Of a stretch of 64,000 nt of DNA, positions 39,274 to 47,347 are shown one piece after another. The translations under genes were made by a program, and so were the position numbers. The notes under the pieces are model-generated. The model was not told where the DNA came from. It made no database searches and saw only the letters and a program-made list of their open reading frames with translations. The stretch is from Minicystis rosea (GTDB taxonomy: Bacteria; Myxococcota_A; Polyangia; Polyangiales; Polyangiaceae): the NCBI GenBank assembly GCA_001931535.1, contig CP016211.1, positions 6,555,573 to 6,619,572 on the forward strand, given 5' to 3'. Every line of letters begins with the position of its first letter. The first letter of the stretch is position 1.

Positions 39274-40380
39274 TCACGGAAAGCTCACCCCGATCCCCGC
39301 AAAGGGGGCCGCCGTCACGGGCGCCTGGCGGAAGACGGGATCCATCCAGCCGCTCACCACGAATGGGCGGCGCGTGATCGGGACGACGACGTGCGTCCCC
39401 AGCTCCAGAAACAGGCGCGCTGCGAGACGGATGCGCAGCCGCGGGGCCGCCGACGCGGCAACCCACGCGTAGTCGCCCGGCTCCGCCGGCTCGAGCTCGC
39501 GAACGACGGCGTGCAGCGCACCTCCCCAGACAGCAGCGCAGGCCGACAGATCGACGGCGGCCGAGCGAACCGCCACAAAGCAGGCCCCGAGCGAGAACGC
39601 AGCCAGCCCGAAGCCGAAGCGCCCGTCCGCGGTGCGCGTCTCGGGCATCCACATCGCCTCCGCGGTGAGCTGCACCGAGCGCGCGAGCGCCACGTGCCCC
39701 GAAAGCGAAGCGATCGGCGCCGGCGCCGGCACCAGACCGAGCCCCGCGCCGCCTCGAAGCGTGAGCCCCGAGCCGCCGAGGCCCGTCGGCGCGATCACGG
39801 GCAACGCGGCTGGCAACGGCGGCGACAAGGGCGAGGGCGCATCCTTTACGAAAGGCTCGGGCGACGAGGGCACCGGCGGCGCCGACGGCAACGAGGTTGC
39901 CACCGGCGGCCGGCCGCCCGGCGAAGACGGCGGCGGCGGCGGAGCCCGGAGGCTCGCCTCGGGATCGATGGCGAGCGCGATCGCCAGAACGCTCGCGGCC
40001 TCGATCGAGGCGCAGTCCGCGGCCTCGCTCGTCAGCTCGCGAGCGCCGACGAGCGCACCGTCCTGACCGCGCACGTAGATTCCAGCCCGGAAGCCGTGCT
40101 CGGCCCGCGAGACGATGGCCTCGATCGAGCGCGCGGCGTCCGCGGAGAAGGGGCTCTTCCCGAGCCGCGCCGACACCCGCGCGGCGATCTGCTGCTGGCC
40201 CGTGCACCCATCGGCGCCCTCCGCGCGCACCCACGCGAAGCGCACCGGCTCGGGCCCCGACTGCGCGCGCGCGGCGCTGGGCGCGGCCGCGATCAGCGCG
40301 ACCACCGTGATGAAGCGAAGACCAGACCGGACCGACACGCGGGCAGCATCGCTCACGCAGTGTCGCGCACCAAGCGGCAT
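39274..40380 (-). CDS. secreted protein of unknown function upstream of the sigma-factor pair
   Basis: The 368-residue product has a signal peptide ending near SAARAQ, an N-terminal globular part with two cysteines (GADGCTGQQQIA, AADCASIEAASVLAIALAIDP), a proline-rich linker and a C-terminal region of alternating hydrophobic strands (LTLRGGAGLGLVPAPAPIASL, GIGVSFP at the end) that could be a small beta-barrel. ATG at 40380 gives a good signal peptide; 40410 is an in-frame alternative. Co-orientation with the sigma factor suggests an operon. Family not recognised. Confidence 0.65.
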   Translation of the reverse strand: MPLGARHCVSDAARVSVRSGLRFITVVALIAAAPSAARAQSGPEPVRFAWVRAEGADGCTGQQQIAARVSARLGKSPFSADAARSIEAIVSRAEHGFRAGIYVRGQDGALVGARELTSEAADCASIEAASVLAIALAIDPEASLRAPPPPPSSPGGRPPVATSLPSAPPVPSSPEPFVKDAPSPLSPPLPAALPVIAPTGLGGSGLTLRGGAGLGLVPAPAPIASLSGHVALARSVQLTAEAMWMPETRTADGRFGFGLAAFSLGACFVAVRSAAVDLSACAAVWGGALHAVVRELEPAEPGDYAWVAASAAPRLRIRLAARLFLELGTHVVVPITRRPFVVSGWMDPVFRQAPVTAAPFAGIGVSFP

Positions 40381-40517
40381 ACGCGCTCGGCGTCGATCAC
40401 CGCGCAGCACAGAAGATGATGACCGTGAGGGGGAGGAGTGCTCGTCACGTGCAGAGGGCGACGAGGATCGAAGCGGGTGGCGGGCGAGGCCTCGACGCGA
40501 AGCCTCGCGGCGGGGGA

Positions 40518-41186
40518 TCAGCCGACGATGCGCATCGTCGGCGGCTTCAGCGGCAGGAAGGGCCGCGAGCCGGGCGCCGACGGGATCGACGGCTTCGGGA
40601 TGGCGGACTCGCCCTCGAGGGCGGCGAGGGCCGCGAAGAGGCGGTCCATGCCGTAGTCGAGCGCCGCGTCCTGCTGGAACGTGTGCGCGATCTTGATGAG
40701 CTTCAGGCTGGTCTGCTTGCCGAGATCGATCTCGCGCTCGAGGAACGCCTCGAAGGAGCCGAAGCCCTTGGCGAGGTAGAGCTCCTGCTGCTGGATCTCG
40801 GACAGGACCTGACCGATCTCGTAGAAGCCCTTCTCCAGACGCTTGCGCAGGGTGCGGATCTTCTGCGTCTGGTTGAAGAGCTCGGCGACGCGGGCCTTGA
40901 TGCCCTCGGCGTCATCGGGCGTGCGGATGGTCGCACGGGCGCTGCCCGGGGGGGCCGGCTCGGCCGCCCGGGCCCGCGCCTCGGCGGCGTGCTTGGCCGC
41001 GTGACGAGCCGCCCAGGGGGCTGCGCCGCGCAGGCCGAGCTTGCGCTTGGCCGGCGACGACAGGTCTTCCTTCGAGTCTTGCGACTTGCCAGCGTCCTTC
41101 TTCGAGCCCTTCGCGCTCGCAGGCGCCTTCTTGGCAGCCTTCTTCACGGCAGAGGCCTTCGCGCTGGTGGTTGGCTTCTTCGACAT
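40518..41186 (-). CDS. lysine/alanine-rich histone H1-like protein
   Basis: The first ~55 residues are Lys/Ala/Ser-rich (KKAAKKAPASAKGSKKDAGK), like eukaryotic linker-histone tails and bacterial H1-like proteins. Residues 95-195 form a helical domain (RVAELFNQTQKIRTLRKRLEKG, EIQQQELYLAKGFGSFEAFL, TSLKLIKIAHTF). The tail is proline-rich. The basic arm suggests nucleic-acid binding, while the helical domain was not matched to a family. ATG at 41186; TAGGAG lies 15 bases upstream, which is long. The upstream region holds a dyad at 41317 and strong RNA hairpins. Confidence 0.65.
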   Translation of the reverse strand: MSKKPTTSAKASAVKKAAKKAPASAKGSKKDAGKSQDSKEDLSSPAKRKLGLRGAAPWAARHAAKHAAEARARAAEPAPPGSARATIRTPDDAEGIKARVAELFNQTQKIRTLRKRLEKGFYEIGQVLSEIQQQELYLAKGFGSFEAFLEREIDLGKQTSLKLIKIAHTFQQDAALDYGMDRLFAALAALEGESAIPKPSIPSAPGSRPFLPLKPPTMRIVG

Positions 41187-41316
41187 GTCGCTGCGTCCCC
41201 GCTCCTAAGGATTACGGCCTGATCCAGCGTCAGACGGGGCCCGCCACAACGCGCCCCGACGTGGACCCTAGGGCTTGCCCGGCTCGGCCTTACCAGATAG
41301 GCGCCCTCGTAGTCCA

Positions 41317-41340
41317 CTAACTTCCGACCGGCCAAGTTAG
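41317..41340. promoter_or_regulatory. AT-rich inverted repeat upstream of the H1-like gene
   Basis: CTAACTT (41317-41323) and AAGTTAG (41334-41340) form a perfect 7-bp dyad with ten bases between, about 130-155 bases upstream of the minus-strand start. AT-rich arms stand out in this GC-rich DNA. An operator is a reasonable guess; a regulator is not known. Confidence 0.45.
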
Positions 41341-41414
41341 CTTTCACAAGGATCGGTTTCGTGCAAACCCCAAGCGTTCTTTTTCTGCATTTCCTGGTCG
41401 GGCGGAGCCGCTTT

Positions 41415-41508
41415 TCGACGCTCGGGAAACCCAGGTGCCTTCACCCACCTTGCCGACGAGCGTCGAGTCCCGCGCCCAGGCCTGAAATCCACGGTGATTT
41501 CGGGCGCG
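41415..41508. ncRNA. candidate structured RNA: branched stem plus bulged hairpin
   Basis: TCGACGCTCG (41415-41424) pairs with CGAGCGTCGA (41457-41466), enclosing small stems GGG-AAA-CCC (41424-41432) and GGTG-CCTT-CACC (41434-41445). Right after it, CGCGCCC (41471-41477) pairs with GGGCGCG (41502-41508), and inside it GAAATC (41484-41489) pairs with GATTTC (41496-41501) after a six-base bulge. Read on the plus strand this is a leader for the lipid-kinase gene, ending 88 bases before its start; on the minus strand, for the H1-like gene. No known riboswitch was recognised. Confidence 0.45.
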
Positions 41509-41596
41509 CCGGGATCGCCTGAGCAGCGATTGCCACCCTGATGACGCACGGGAACGGTGGGGAGCCAGACGCGCCCCGTGCTACCGTCGCCCGCCG

Positions 41597-42696
41597 ATGG
41601 CCCGCAAGTCCGATGCTCCGCCCGCCTCGCCCGGGCCGGCTCCCGCGCCGGCGGAGCCCGGCGGACCGGCTTCGGACGCGCCGCGCGGCAACCGGATTGC
41701 GGTCGTCGTCAATGGCAATGCCAAGAGCGTCACGGCGGAGGTCATCGAGACGCTCGACCAGATCCTCGACAGCGGCGATCTGTTCGTGTCGCGGCGCGTC
41801 GAGGAGAGCGAGGCCATCGCGCGGACGCTCGTCGACCGCGGATACGGCACCATCCTCACCGGCGGCGGCGACGGCACGTTCACGGTGGTCGTCAGCGCCG
41901 TGGTCAACGAGGCGCGGCGGCGCGGCGCTCCCCTCCCCCGCTTCGGGCTTTTGCGGCTCGGCACCGGCAACTCGCTGGCGTGGGTGCTCGGGCCAGCAAG
42001 TCGGGCGGGCGCGGGCTCGAAGCCGATCTGGCGAAGCTCCGGGCGGACGCGGGGAGCCGTGATCTCCGGCTCGTCGAGGCCGAGGGGATGCTCTCGCCCT
42101 TCTGCGGCTTCGGCATCGATGCGGTGATGCTCCGCGACTACAACAAGGTGAAGTCCGTGCTCGCGCGCGGGCCCCTCAAGCGCCTCGCGCCCGGCCCCGT
42201 CGCCTACGCGGTGGCGGCGACGACGCGCACCATTCCGGGCTACGTCTTTCGGACCACGCCGCATTGCCGCGTCATCAACGAGGGCGGTGACGCGATCCGC
42301 ATCGGCGAGCACGGCAAAGTGCTCGGGAGCCCGATCCGCAAAGGGTCCATCATCTACGAAGGGCCGGCGAAGATCGCGAGCGTGGGCACGATCCCGTATT
42401 ACGGCTTCGGGTTCCGCTTCTTCCCCTACGCCGAGGATCGGAGCGACCGCATGCACCTCCGGCTCTCGAACATCAGCCCGTTCGCGTTCGTGGCCAATTT
42501 CGGGCAGATCTGGCGCGGCGAGTACGAGAGCCTGACCACCGTCTTCGACTACTTCGTCGACGACGTGACCATCGAGATGGATCCCTCCACGTCGTTCCAG
42601 ATCGGCGGCGACGTGGCCGGTGAGCGCTCACGCGTGCGCGTGCGGCTCGCGCCGCCGATCCGCATCGTCGACTTCTATGCGCCGCCGCGCGGTTGA
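41597..42696 (+). pseudogene. diacylglycerol kinase-type lipid kinase gene with a one-base frameshift
   Basis: The first frame gives IAVVVNGNAKSVTAEV and the nucleotide motif GGGDGT at 89-94 typical of diacylglycerol/sphingosine kinases, then LLRLGTGNSLAWVLG, and stops making sense at about 41992. The +1 frame then continues the same fold (ASKSGGRGLEADLAKLRA, FCGFGIDAVML, GYVFRTTPHCRVINEG) to TGA at 42696. Adding one G to GGG at 41990-41992 restores a single frame of 366 residues. Either the gene is broken or the base call is wrong. Product would phosphorylate a lipid, using ATP at the membrane. Confidence 0.82.
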
Positions 42697-44188
42697 AGCG
42701 AAGCCCGAACCGCCGGCGCCCGCGCCGGGCATGCGCATGGCCGAGCTCGCGTCGCGGAGCGGCGTGGCCCGCGAGACGATCCACTTCTACCTGCGCGAAG
42801 GCCTCTTACCGCGGCCGGCGAAGGGCGGGCGCACGGTCGCGTACTACGGCGAGGAGCACCTCGAGCGGCTCAAGCTCATTCGCCACCTGCGCGAGGACAA
42901 GTACCTGCCCATCGCCGTGATCCGCAGGCTCCTCGAGTCACCGGCGGCGGAGCGCGATCTCGATGTGCTCGCCGACGTGCTCCACATCATCCCCGCCGGT
43001 GACGAGCCGGTGCGCCCGCCGTCGGCGGAGGCGCGCGCGATCGCGTCGAGCCATGGTCTCTTGGGGCCGGAGCGCACCGCGGCGCCGCTCTCCACGGGGT
43101 CGCCGGCGGCCGGCGCGACGGGCGCGGCCGAGCCCATCGATCCGGCGGAGCGGCGCGTGCTCGCCGCCGTGGAGCAGGCGCTCGCGCTCGACGAGGACGC
43201 GCGCCGGCTGACGGTCGCCGATCTCGAGGCCTGCGCGACGGCGCTGACGGCGCTGGTGGGCCGCGAGGCGGAGCTGTTCTTCGACGCCATCTTCACGAGC
43301 GGCGACGTGGGCGGGTCGATCCGCGCGCTCCGATCGGGCCGCGGAACGGTGGCGCGCTTCATCGCGGCCTACCGTGATCTCATGCTCCGGCGCATCGTCG
43401 AGGAGGTGCTCCTCGGCCTGGAGCGCGGGCCGGAGCTGGTGGTGCGCACGGCGACGGTCCCGCTCTCGGCGCGGCGCGAGGAAGAGCTCGGCGTGCCCGC
43501 GCGACGCGCGGCGCTGAAGGATGCCTTCGCGCGCGCGCCGAGCGAGGAGAACGCGGCGGCGCTCTGCTGGCACCTCTTCGAGACGGGCGCGGCGGCGGAG
43601 CTCGCGGCGCTCTCCGAGGCCGCGCTCTCGCCGCGGCTCCGCGTGCTCGCGGCGTGGGGCGCGCTGGCGACGACGCGGAACGAGACGACGATCGCCGCGC
43701 TCGGACGCGCGGTGTCCGCCGCGCCGGATTTCGCGCTCGGTCAAATCCTGCTCGGCGAGGCCGTGGTGGCGCGCGGGCTGCGCCGCAAGCTCGGCGGCGC
43801 GAGCTTGCTCGAGGCGGGGATCCCGGCGCTCAACCAAGTCTTCTCGGCCGATCCGGATCGCGATCCCGAGGCAGCCGCGCGGGCCTTCGGCTGGTTCCTT
43901 CGCGGTCGGCTGGAGCTCTCGTTGCCGCCCGTGCTGGGCCGGCGGGCCCGCGGCCTCGGCTCGCTCGCGCGCGCGCTCAAGATCATCGAGGAGGAAGCGG
44001 ATCGCCTGGAGCCTGCGGCCCGCATCCTCGTCGGCGCCAACGCGCGCCTCTCGCTCTCGCGCCATCACGCCGCGACGGGCGACGCGGCCAGCGCGCGGGC
44101 GCTGCTCGAAGCGGCCGCCGCGATGGATCCGGCGGGCCCCATCGCGGACGTCGCGCGCGCCGAGATCGCCGCCGCCGGGCCGGGCTGA
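42677..44188 (+). CDS. large MerR-family transcription regulator
   Basis: The 503-residue protein has an N-terminal MerR helix-turn-helix and wing (MRMAELASRSGVARETIHFYLREGLLP, YYGEEHLERLKLIRHLREDKYLP). The remaining ~430 residues are helical and alanine-rich, with TPR-like stretches (SEENAAALCWHLFETGAAAEL, AARILVGANARLSLSRHHAATGD). It is far longer than usual MerR proteins. ATG at 42677 overlaps the end of the lipid-kinase gene by 20 bases, so coupling is likely; ATG at 42731 would start at the DNA-binding domain. Ligand unknown. Confidence 0.85.
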   Translation: MRRRAVEAKPEPPAPAPGMRMAELASRSGVARETIHFYLREGLLPRPAKGGRTVAYYGEEHLERLKLIRHLREDKYLPIAVIRRLLESPAAERDLDVLADVLHIIPAGDEPVRPPSAEARAIASSHGLLGPERTAAPLSTGSPAAGATGAAEPIDPAERRVLAAVEQALALDEDARRLTVADLEACATALTALVGREAELFFDAIFTSGDVGGSIRALRSGRGTVARFIAAYRDLMLRRIVEEVLLGLERGPELVVRTATVPLSARREEELGVPARRAALKDAFARAPSEENAAALCWHLFETGAAAELAALSEAALSPRLRVLAAWGALATTRNETTIAALGRAVSAAPDFALGQILLGEAVVARGLRRKLGGASLLEAGIPALNQVFSADPDRDPEAAARAFGWFLRGRLELSLPPVLGRRARGLGSLARALKIIEEEADRLEPAARILVGANARLSLSRHHAATGDAASARALLEAAAAMDPAGPIADVARAEIAAAGPG

Positions 44189-44251
44189 TCGCCTCCGGGG
44201 GCGCCGCTCGGCGCTCTTCCAGCGCTGGGCCGCGCGCCCTACGATGCGGCC

Positions 44252-44839
44252 ATGTACGACCGCCAATTCTTCGTGAATGCGTACGCGAGCGTGCCTCCTC
44301 CGTGGGAAATCGGCCGGGCGCAGAGCGCGCTCGTCGCGGTGTTCGACGAGATCGCGCTGACCGGCTCCGTCCTCGATCTCGGCTGCGGCACGGGTGAGAA
44401 CGTGCTCGAGCTGGCCCGGCGCGGGCTCGATGCCTGGGGCCTGGACACGACGCCGGCGGCAATCGCGACCGCGGAGAAACGATGCACGGAGCGCGGCCTG
44501 CGCGCGACGTTCGTCGTGGGCGACGCGCTCGAAGCCAGCGCGCTCGGGCGCACGTTCGACACCGTGCTCGATTGCGGGCTGTTCCACGTCATCGCCGAGG
44601 AAGATCGGCGCCGCTACCTCGAAGAGCTGCCCCGCGTGGTCCCGGTGGGCGGCCGCTTCCTCATGTTGGGCTTCGCGTCGAACAACACGTTCCAAGGGCC
44701 GCGGGGGTACTCGCCGGACGAGCTCCGCGCCTATCTGGGAGAGGCGTGGCGCGAGGTCTTCATCCGCGGGACGACGTTCGAGACGCTGCTGCCGCGCGAG
44801 ATCCCGGCGTGGGTCTCGTTGTTCGTCCGCGAGCGCTGA
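44252..44839 (+). CDS. class I SAM-dependent methyltransferase
   Basis: The 195-residue protein has the SAM-binding motif VLDLGCGTGEN (about 40-50), GLDTTPAAI as the acidic ribose-binding strand, and the later motif DTVLDCGLFHVI. This is the short, single-domain form found in many small-molecule methyltransferases. Substrate is unknown. It starts 63 bases after the MerR-type gene and converges with mscL, with 12 bases between stops. Confidence 0.87.
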   Translation: MYDRQFFVNAYASVPPPWEIGRAQSALVAVFDEIALTGSVLDLGCGTGENVLELARRGLDAWGLDTTPAAIATAEKRCTERGLRATFVVGDALEASALGRTFDTVLDCGLFHVIAEEDRRRYLEELPRVVPVGGRFLMLGFASNNTFQGPRGYSPDELRAYLGEAWREVFIRGTTFETLLPREIPAWVSLFVRER

Positions 44840-44852
44840 TCGCGGCATCGAT

Positions 44853-45257
44853 TCACGGCGGGGTCAGCATCGAGGTGCAGTGCATGCAGCGACGGGCGGC
44901 GGCGGGGACGCGGCTCAAGCACTCCGGGCATTCGCGCATGGGGGCGTCGGGCTCGGGGGCGCGGCGCAAGCGCCTCGTGAGCGTCTCCAAGGGCACGACC
45001 ACGATGAAGTAGAGGGCGGTCGCGGTGATCAGGAACGTGATCACCGCGTTGATGAAGCCGCCGACGTCGAAGACCTGGCCGCCGACGGCGACCTTGCCGC
45101 CCTCGATGCCGCCGCCGATCAACAAGCCGAGGATCGGCTTGATGAAGGACGCTCCGAACGACGTGACGAGCGCGTTGAAGGCCGCGCCGATGGCCACGCC
45201 GACGGCGAGATCCACGACGTTGCCGCGCAGCAGGAATTTCTTGAACCCCGAGAGCAA
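44853..45257 (-). CDS. mscL: large-conductance mechanosensitive channel with C-terminal zinc ribbon
   Basis: The 134-residue channel begins MLSGFKKFLLRGNVVDLAVGV, the standard MscL N-terminus, with two membrane helices (LAVGVAIGAAFNALVTSF and AVITFLITATALYFIVVVP). After RRLRRAPEP the usual helical bundle is replaced by CPEC...CMHC, a zinc ribbon. The start is TTG at 45257: GGAGGGG stands just upstream, and this gives the family's normal first residue; the frame is open further but without family sequence. The channel opens under membrane tension to release solutes. It is divergent from the histidine kinase operon. Confidence 0.92.
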   Translation of the reverse strand: MLSGFKKFLLRGNVVDLAVGVAIGAAFNALVTSFGASFIKPILGLLIGGGIEGGKVAVGGQVFDVGGFINAVITFLITATALYFIVVVPLETLTRRLRRAPEPDAPMRECPECLSRVPAAARRCMHCTSMLTPP

Positions 45258-45525
45258 GTCGTCCCCTCCGTGCACACCGCGCCCCTCGCCTCGCACGGCG
45301 CGTTCCGCGACGAGCGAGGGCTCGCCGCGGGCGTGATCGACACGACGAGCGGCACGCGCGCGGCTTTCATGGCCAGGCTCGCTCGCTCGTCGCGAGGGTG
45401 CCGCCAGCCTGGTGTGGCCGTTGCCTGCGCCCGAGGGGAGGACGAGATCGGTGCCCCCTTGGTTTGCACGGGATCGCTCGCGCGATGGCGGAGCCCGCCG
45501 CGAGACACGCAAAACACTCCCGCGC

Positions 45526-46947
45526 ATGACGCTCGGGAGGCGGCTGTCGCTGCTCGTCGTCAGTGAGCTGCTGACGGCGCTCTTCGGCGGGGCCACGGCG
45601 GTGATCGCGCTCGACCGCCTGTCGAGCGAGTACCGCTACATGCATGGGTACGTCTTCGCGCCGCTCGTGGAGCTCGACGTGGCCATGCAGGCAGGCGTCG
45701 ACGCCGCCGCGTTGGTCGAGACGGGATCGCCCGAGGCCGAGGCGCGGGCCTATCAAGTGCTCGGACGCGTGCGGCGCTTCCTCGCGCGCTACCGCCGCGA
45801 GTGGCAAGTGGCGGGGTCGGCGCAGCCCGAGGCGCAGCGCTTCCGCGAGGCGCTGGTGCTGGTCGATCGGTCGGGGCTGCTCGAAGAGGAGCGCCGCGCG
45901 GTCGATCGGCTCGACGCCGCGCTCGCGCGCACCGGCGAGCAACCGACGCGCGCCGACGTCGCGGCCATCCGCGCGGCGCTCCTCTCGCTGAACGCGATCA
46001 ACATCCGCTACATGCAGGTCGCCTACGACGCTTACGACGCGAGGCGCGCGGCGATGACGACGTTCTTCATCGCCGTCGGGGCCGTGGGCATCGTGCTCGC
46101 GCCGCTCCTCGGCCTGGCCGCGCGCCGCGCCATCGTCCCCCGCGTCGAGCGGCTGGTGGAGAAGATCGAGCGCTTCCGCGAGTTCGGCGTCAACGAGCCC
46201 GTCGAGGACAACAGCGGCGACGAGCTCGCGGTCCTGGAGCACACGCTCGACGTCGGGTTCGCGGCCATCCTCGCGCGCGACGAGGAGCGGAAGAAGTTCC
46301 TCTCCATCGTGGCCCACGAGCTCAAAACGCCGCTCACCACCATGAAGGGCTTCGCCCAGGTCGCGCTCGATCATCGCGACGATCGCGTCCTCCGCGATCG
46401 CGCGCTCGCCGTCATCGATCGCCAGGCCACGCGCATCGCCCGCCTCGGTCAGGATCTCCTCTGGGTGGCGCGCGCCGGCGAAGGCACCCTCCCCTTCAAG
46501 CCGGGGCCGCTCGACTTCGCGGCGCTGGCCCAACGCATGATCGGCGAGGCGGTGCTCGTGGCGAAGAACCACCAGTTCCCGCTCACCGTGCACGGGGACA
46601 CGCACCTGCTCGGCGATCCGACGCTCCTCGAGCACGCCGTCTTCAGCCTGCTCATTCAGGCCGCGTCGATCTCGCACTCGAACGTGGACCTGCCGGTGAC
46701 CATCACGTCCGAGGCCCATCGGGTCCGCTTCACCGTGGAGGTGCCCGACAGCGCGGCGCTCCCCGACGATCTGGAGCGGCTCATCGAGCCGTTCGCGGTG
46801 CTTCAATACGAGGGACGAGGCGAGGTGCGCAGCACGGGCCTCGGCCTCCACCTCGTGCGCGAGATCGCCAAGCTGCACGGAGCGCGGCTCCGGATGGTGC
46901 CGCCGACCGCCGGCGGGGTCGTGTTCGCGCTGGAGCTCCGGCGTTGA
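45526..46947 (+). CDS. membrane histidine kinase with degenerate ATP-binding domain
   Basis: The 473-residue protein has a membrane segment at 5-27, an external helical sensor, a second membrane segment near 175-198, a HAMP-like linker and a dimerisation domain with His264 in VAHELKTPL. The ATP domain departs from the norm: the N box reads SLLIQAAS with Gln where Asn is expected, and the G1 box reads PDSAALPDD, lacking the DxGxG glycines. GLGLHLVREI (G2) remains. Autokinase activity is doubtful; it could be a phosphatase, a pseudokinase or a sensor working with a partner. It starts the operon with the receiver gene 11 bases on. ATG at 45526. Confidence 0.88.
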   Translation: MTLGRRLSLLVVSELLTALFGGATAVIALDRLSSEYRYMHGYVFAPLVELDVAMQAGVDAAALVETGSPEAEARAYQVLGRVRRFLARYRREWQVAGSAQPEAQRFREALVLVDRSGLLEEERRAVDRLDAALARTGEQPTRADVAAIRAALLSLNAINIRYMQVAYDAYDARRAAMTTFFIAVGAVGIVLAPLLGLAARRAIVPRVERLVEKIERFREFGVNEPVEDNSGDELAVLEHTLDVGFAAILARDEERKKFLSIVAHELKTPLTTMKGFAQVALDHRDDRVLRDRALAVIDRQATRIARLGQDLLWVARAGEGTLPFKPGPLDFAALAQRMIGEAVLVAKNHQFPLTVHGDTHLLGDPTLLEHAVFSLLIQAASISHSNVDLPVTITSEAHRVRFTVEVPDSAALPDDLERLIEPFAVLQYEGRGEVRSTGLGLHLVREIAKLHGARLRMVPPTAGGVVFALELRR

Positions 46948-46958
46948 CGGAGACCCCG

Positions 46959-47321
46959 ATGAACCGAGAACGCCGGGTGGTGATGGTGATCGACGACGAT
47001 CCCGACCTGCGCATGCTCGTGTCCATCTACCTCGCCGACTGGGGGCTCATCTGCGTGGAGGCGCCCGATTGCGCGTCGTCGCTGCCGCTGCTCGAGCGCG
47101 AGCGGGGCCGGCTCCGCGCGGTGCTGCTCGACTATTTCATGCCCGGCTTGGCCCCGCCCGTGTGCGCGCGGGAGGTGCGCGCGCGCGTCGAGCCCATCGT
47201 GCCCATCATCCTCGTCAGCGCCGCGGTGAACATCGCCGAGCGCGCCGCCGAGCTCTCGTTGACCCGCTTCCTCTCCAAGCCTTTCGAGATCGGAGATCTC
47301 CGCGCGATCCTGGAGGCGTGA
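46959..47321 (+). CDS. single-domain response regulator
   Basis: The 120 residues form one receiver domain: VIDDDPD at the start, the phosphoryl-site Asp in LLDYFMPG, Ser in LVSAA and Lys in SKPFE. There is no output domain. Shine-Dalgarno GGAG is six bases upstream of ATG at 46959. It sits between the degenerate histidine kinase (11 bases before) and the STAND ATPase (26 bases after), so it is likely a phosphate shuttle or allosteric partner in this set. Confidence 0.9.
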   Translation: MNRERRVVMVIDDDPDLRMLVSIYLADWGLICVEAPDCASSLPLLERERGRLRAVLLDYFMPGLAPPVCAREVRARVEPIVPIILVSAAVNIAERAAELSLTRFLSKPFEIGDLRAILEA

Positions 47322-47347
47322 GGGGTGCCGGCCGATTGTCCTTGACG

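Noticed and set aside
41187..41596. tRNA gene in the structured intergenic region
   Set aside because: The stems do not form a cloverleaf, and no T-arm consensus or CCA end is seen.
44853..45596. 247-residue extended MscL
   Set aside because: The TTG at 45257 has a near-ideal Shine-Dalgarno and gives the normal family N-terminus; the extension lacks family sequence.
45801..47321. 506-residue response regulator
   Set aside because: Only the last 120 residues are a receiver domain; the rest is a shadow of the histidine kinase gene.
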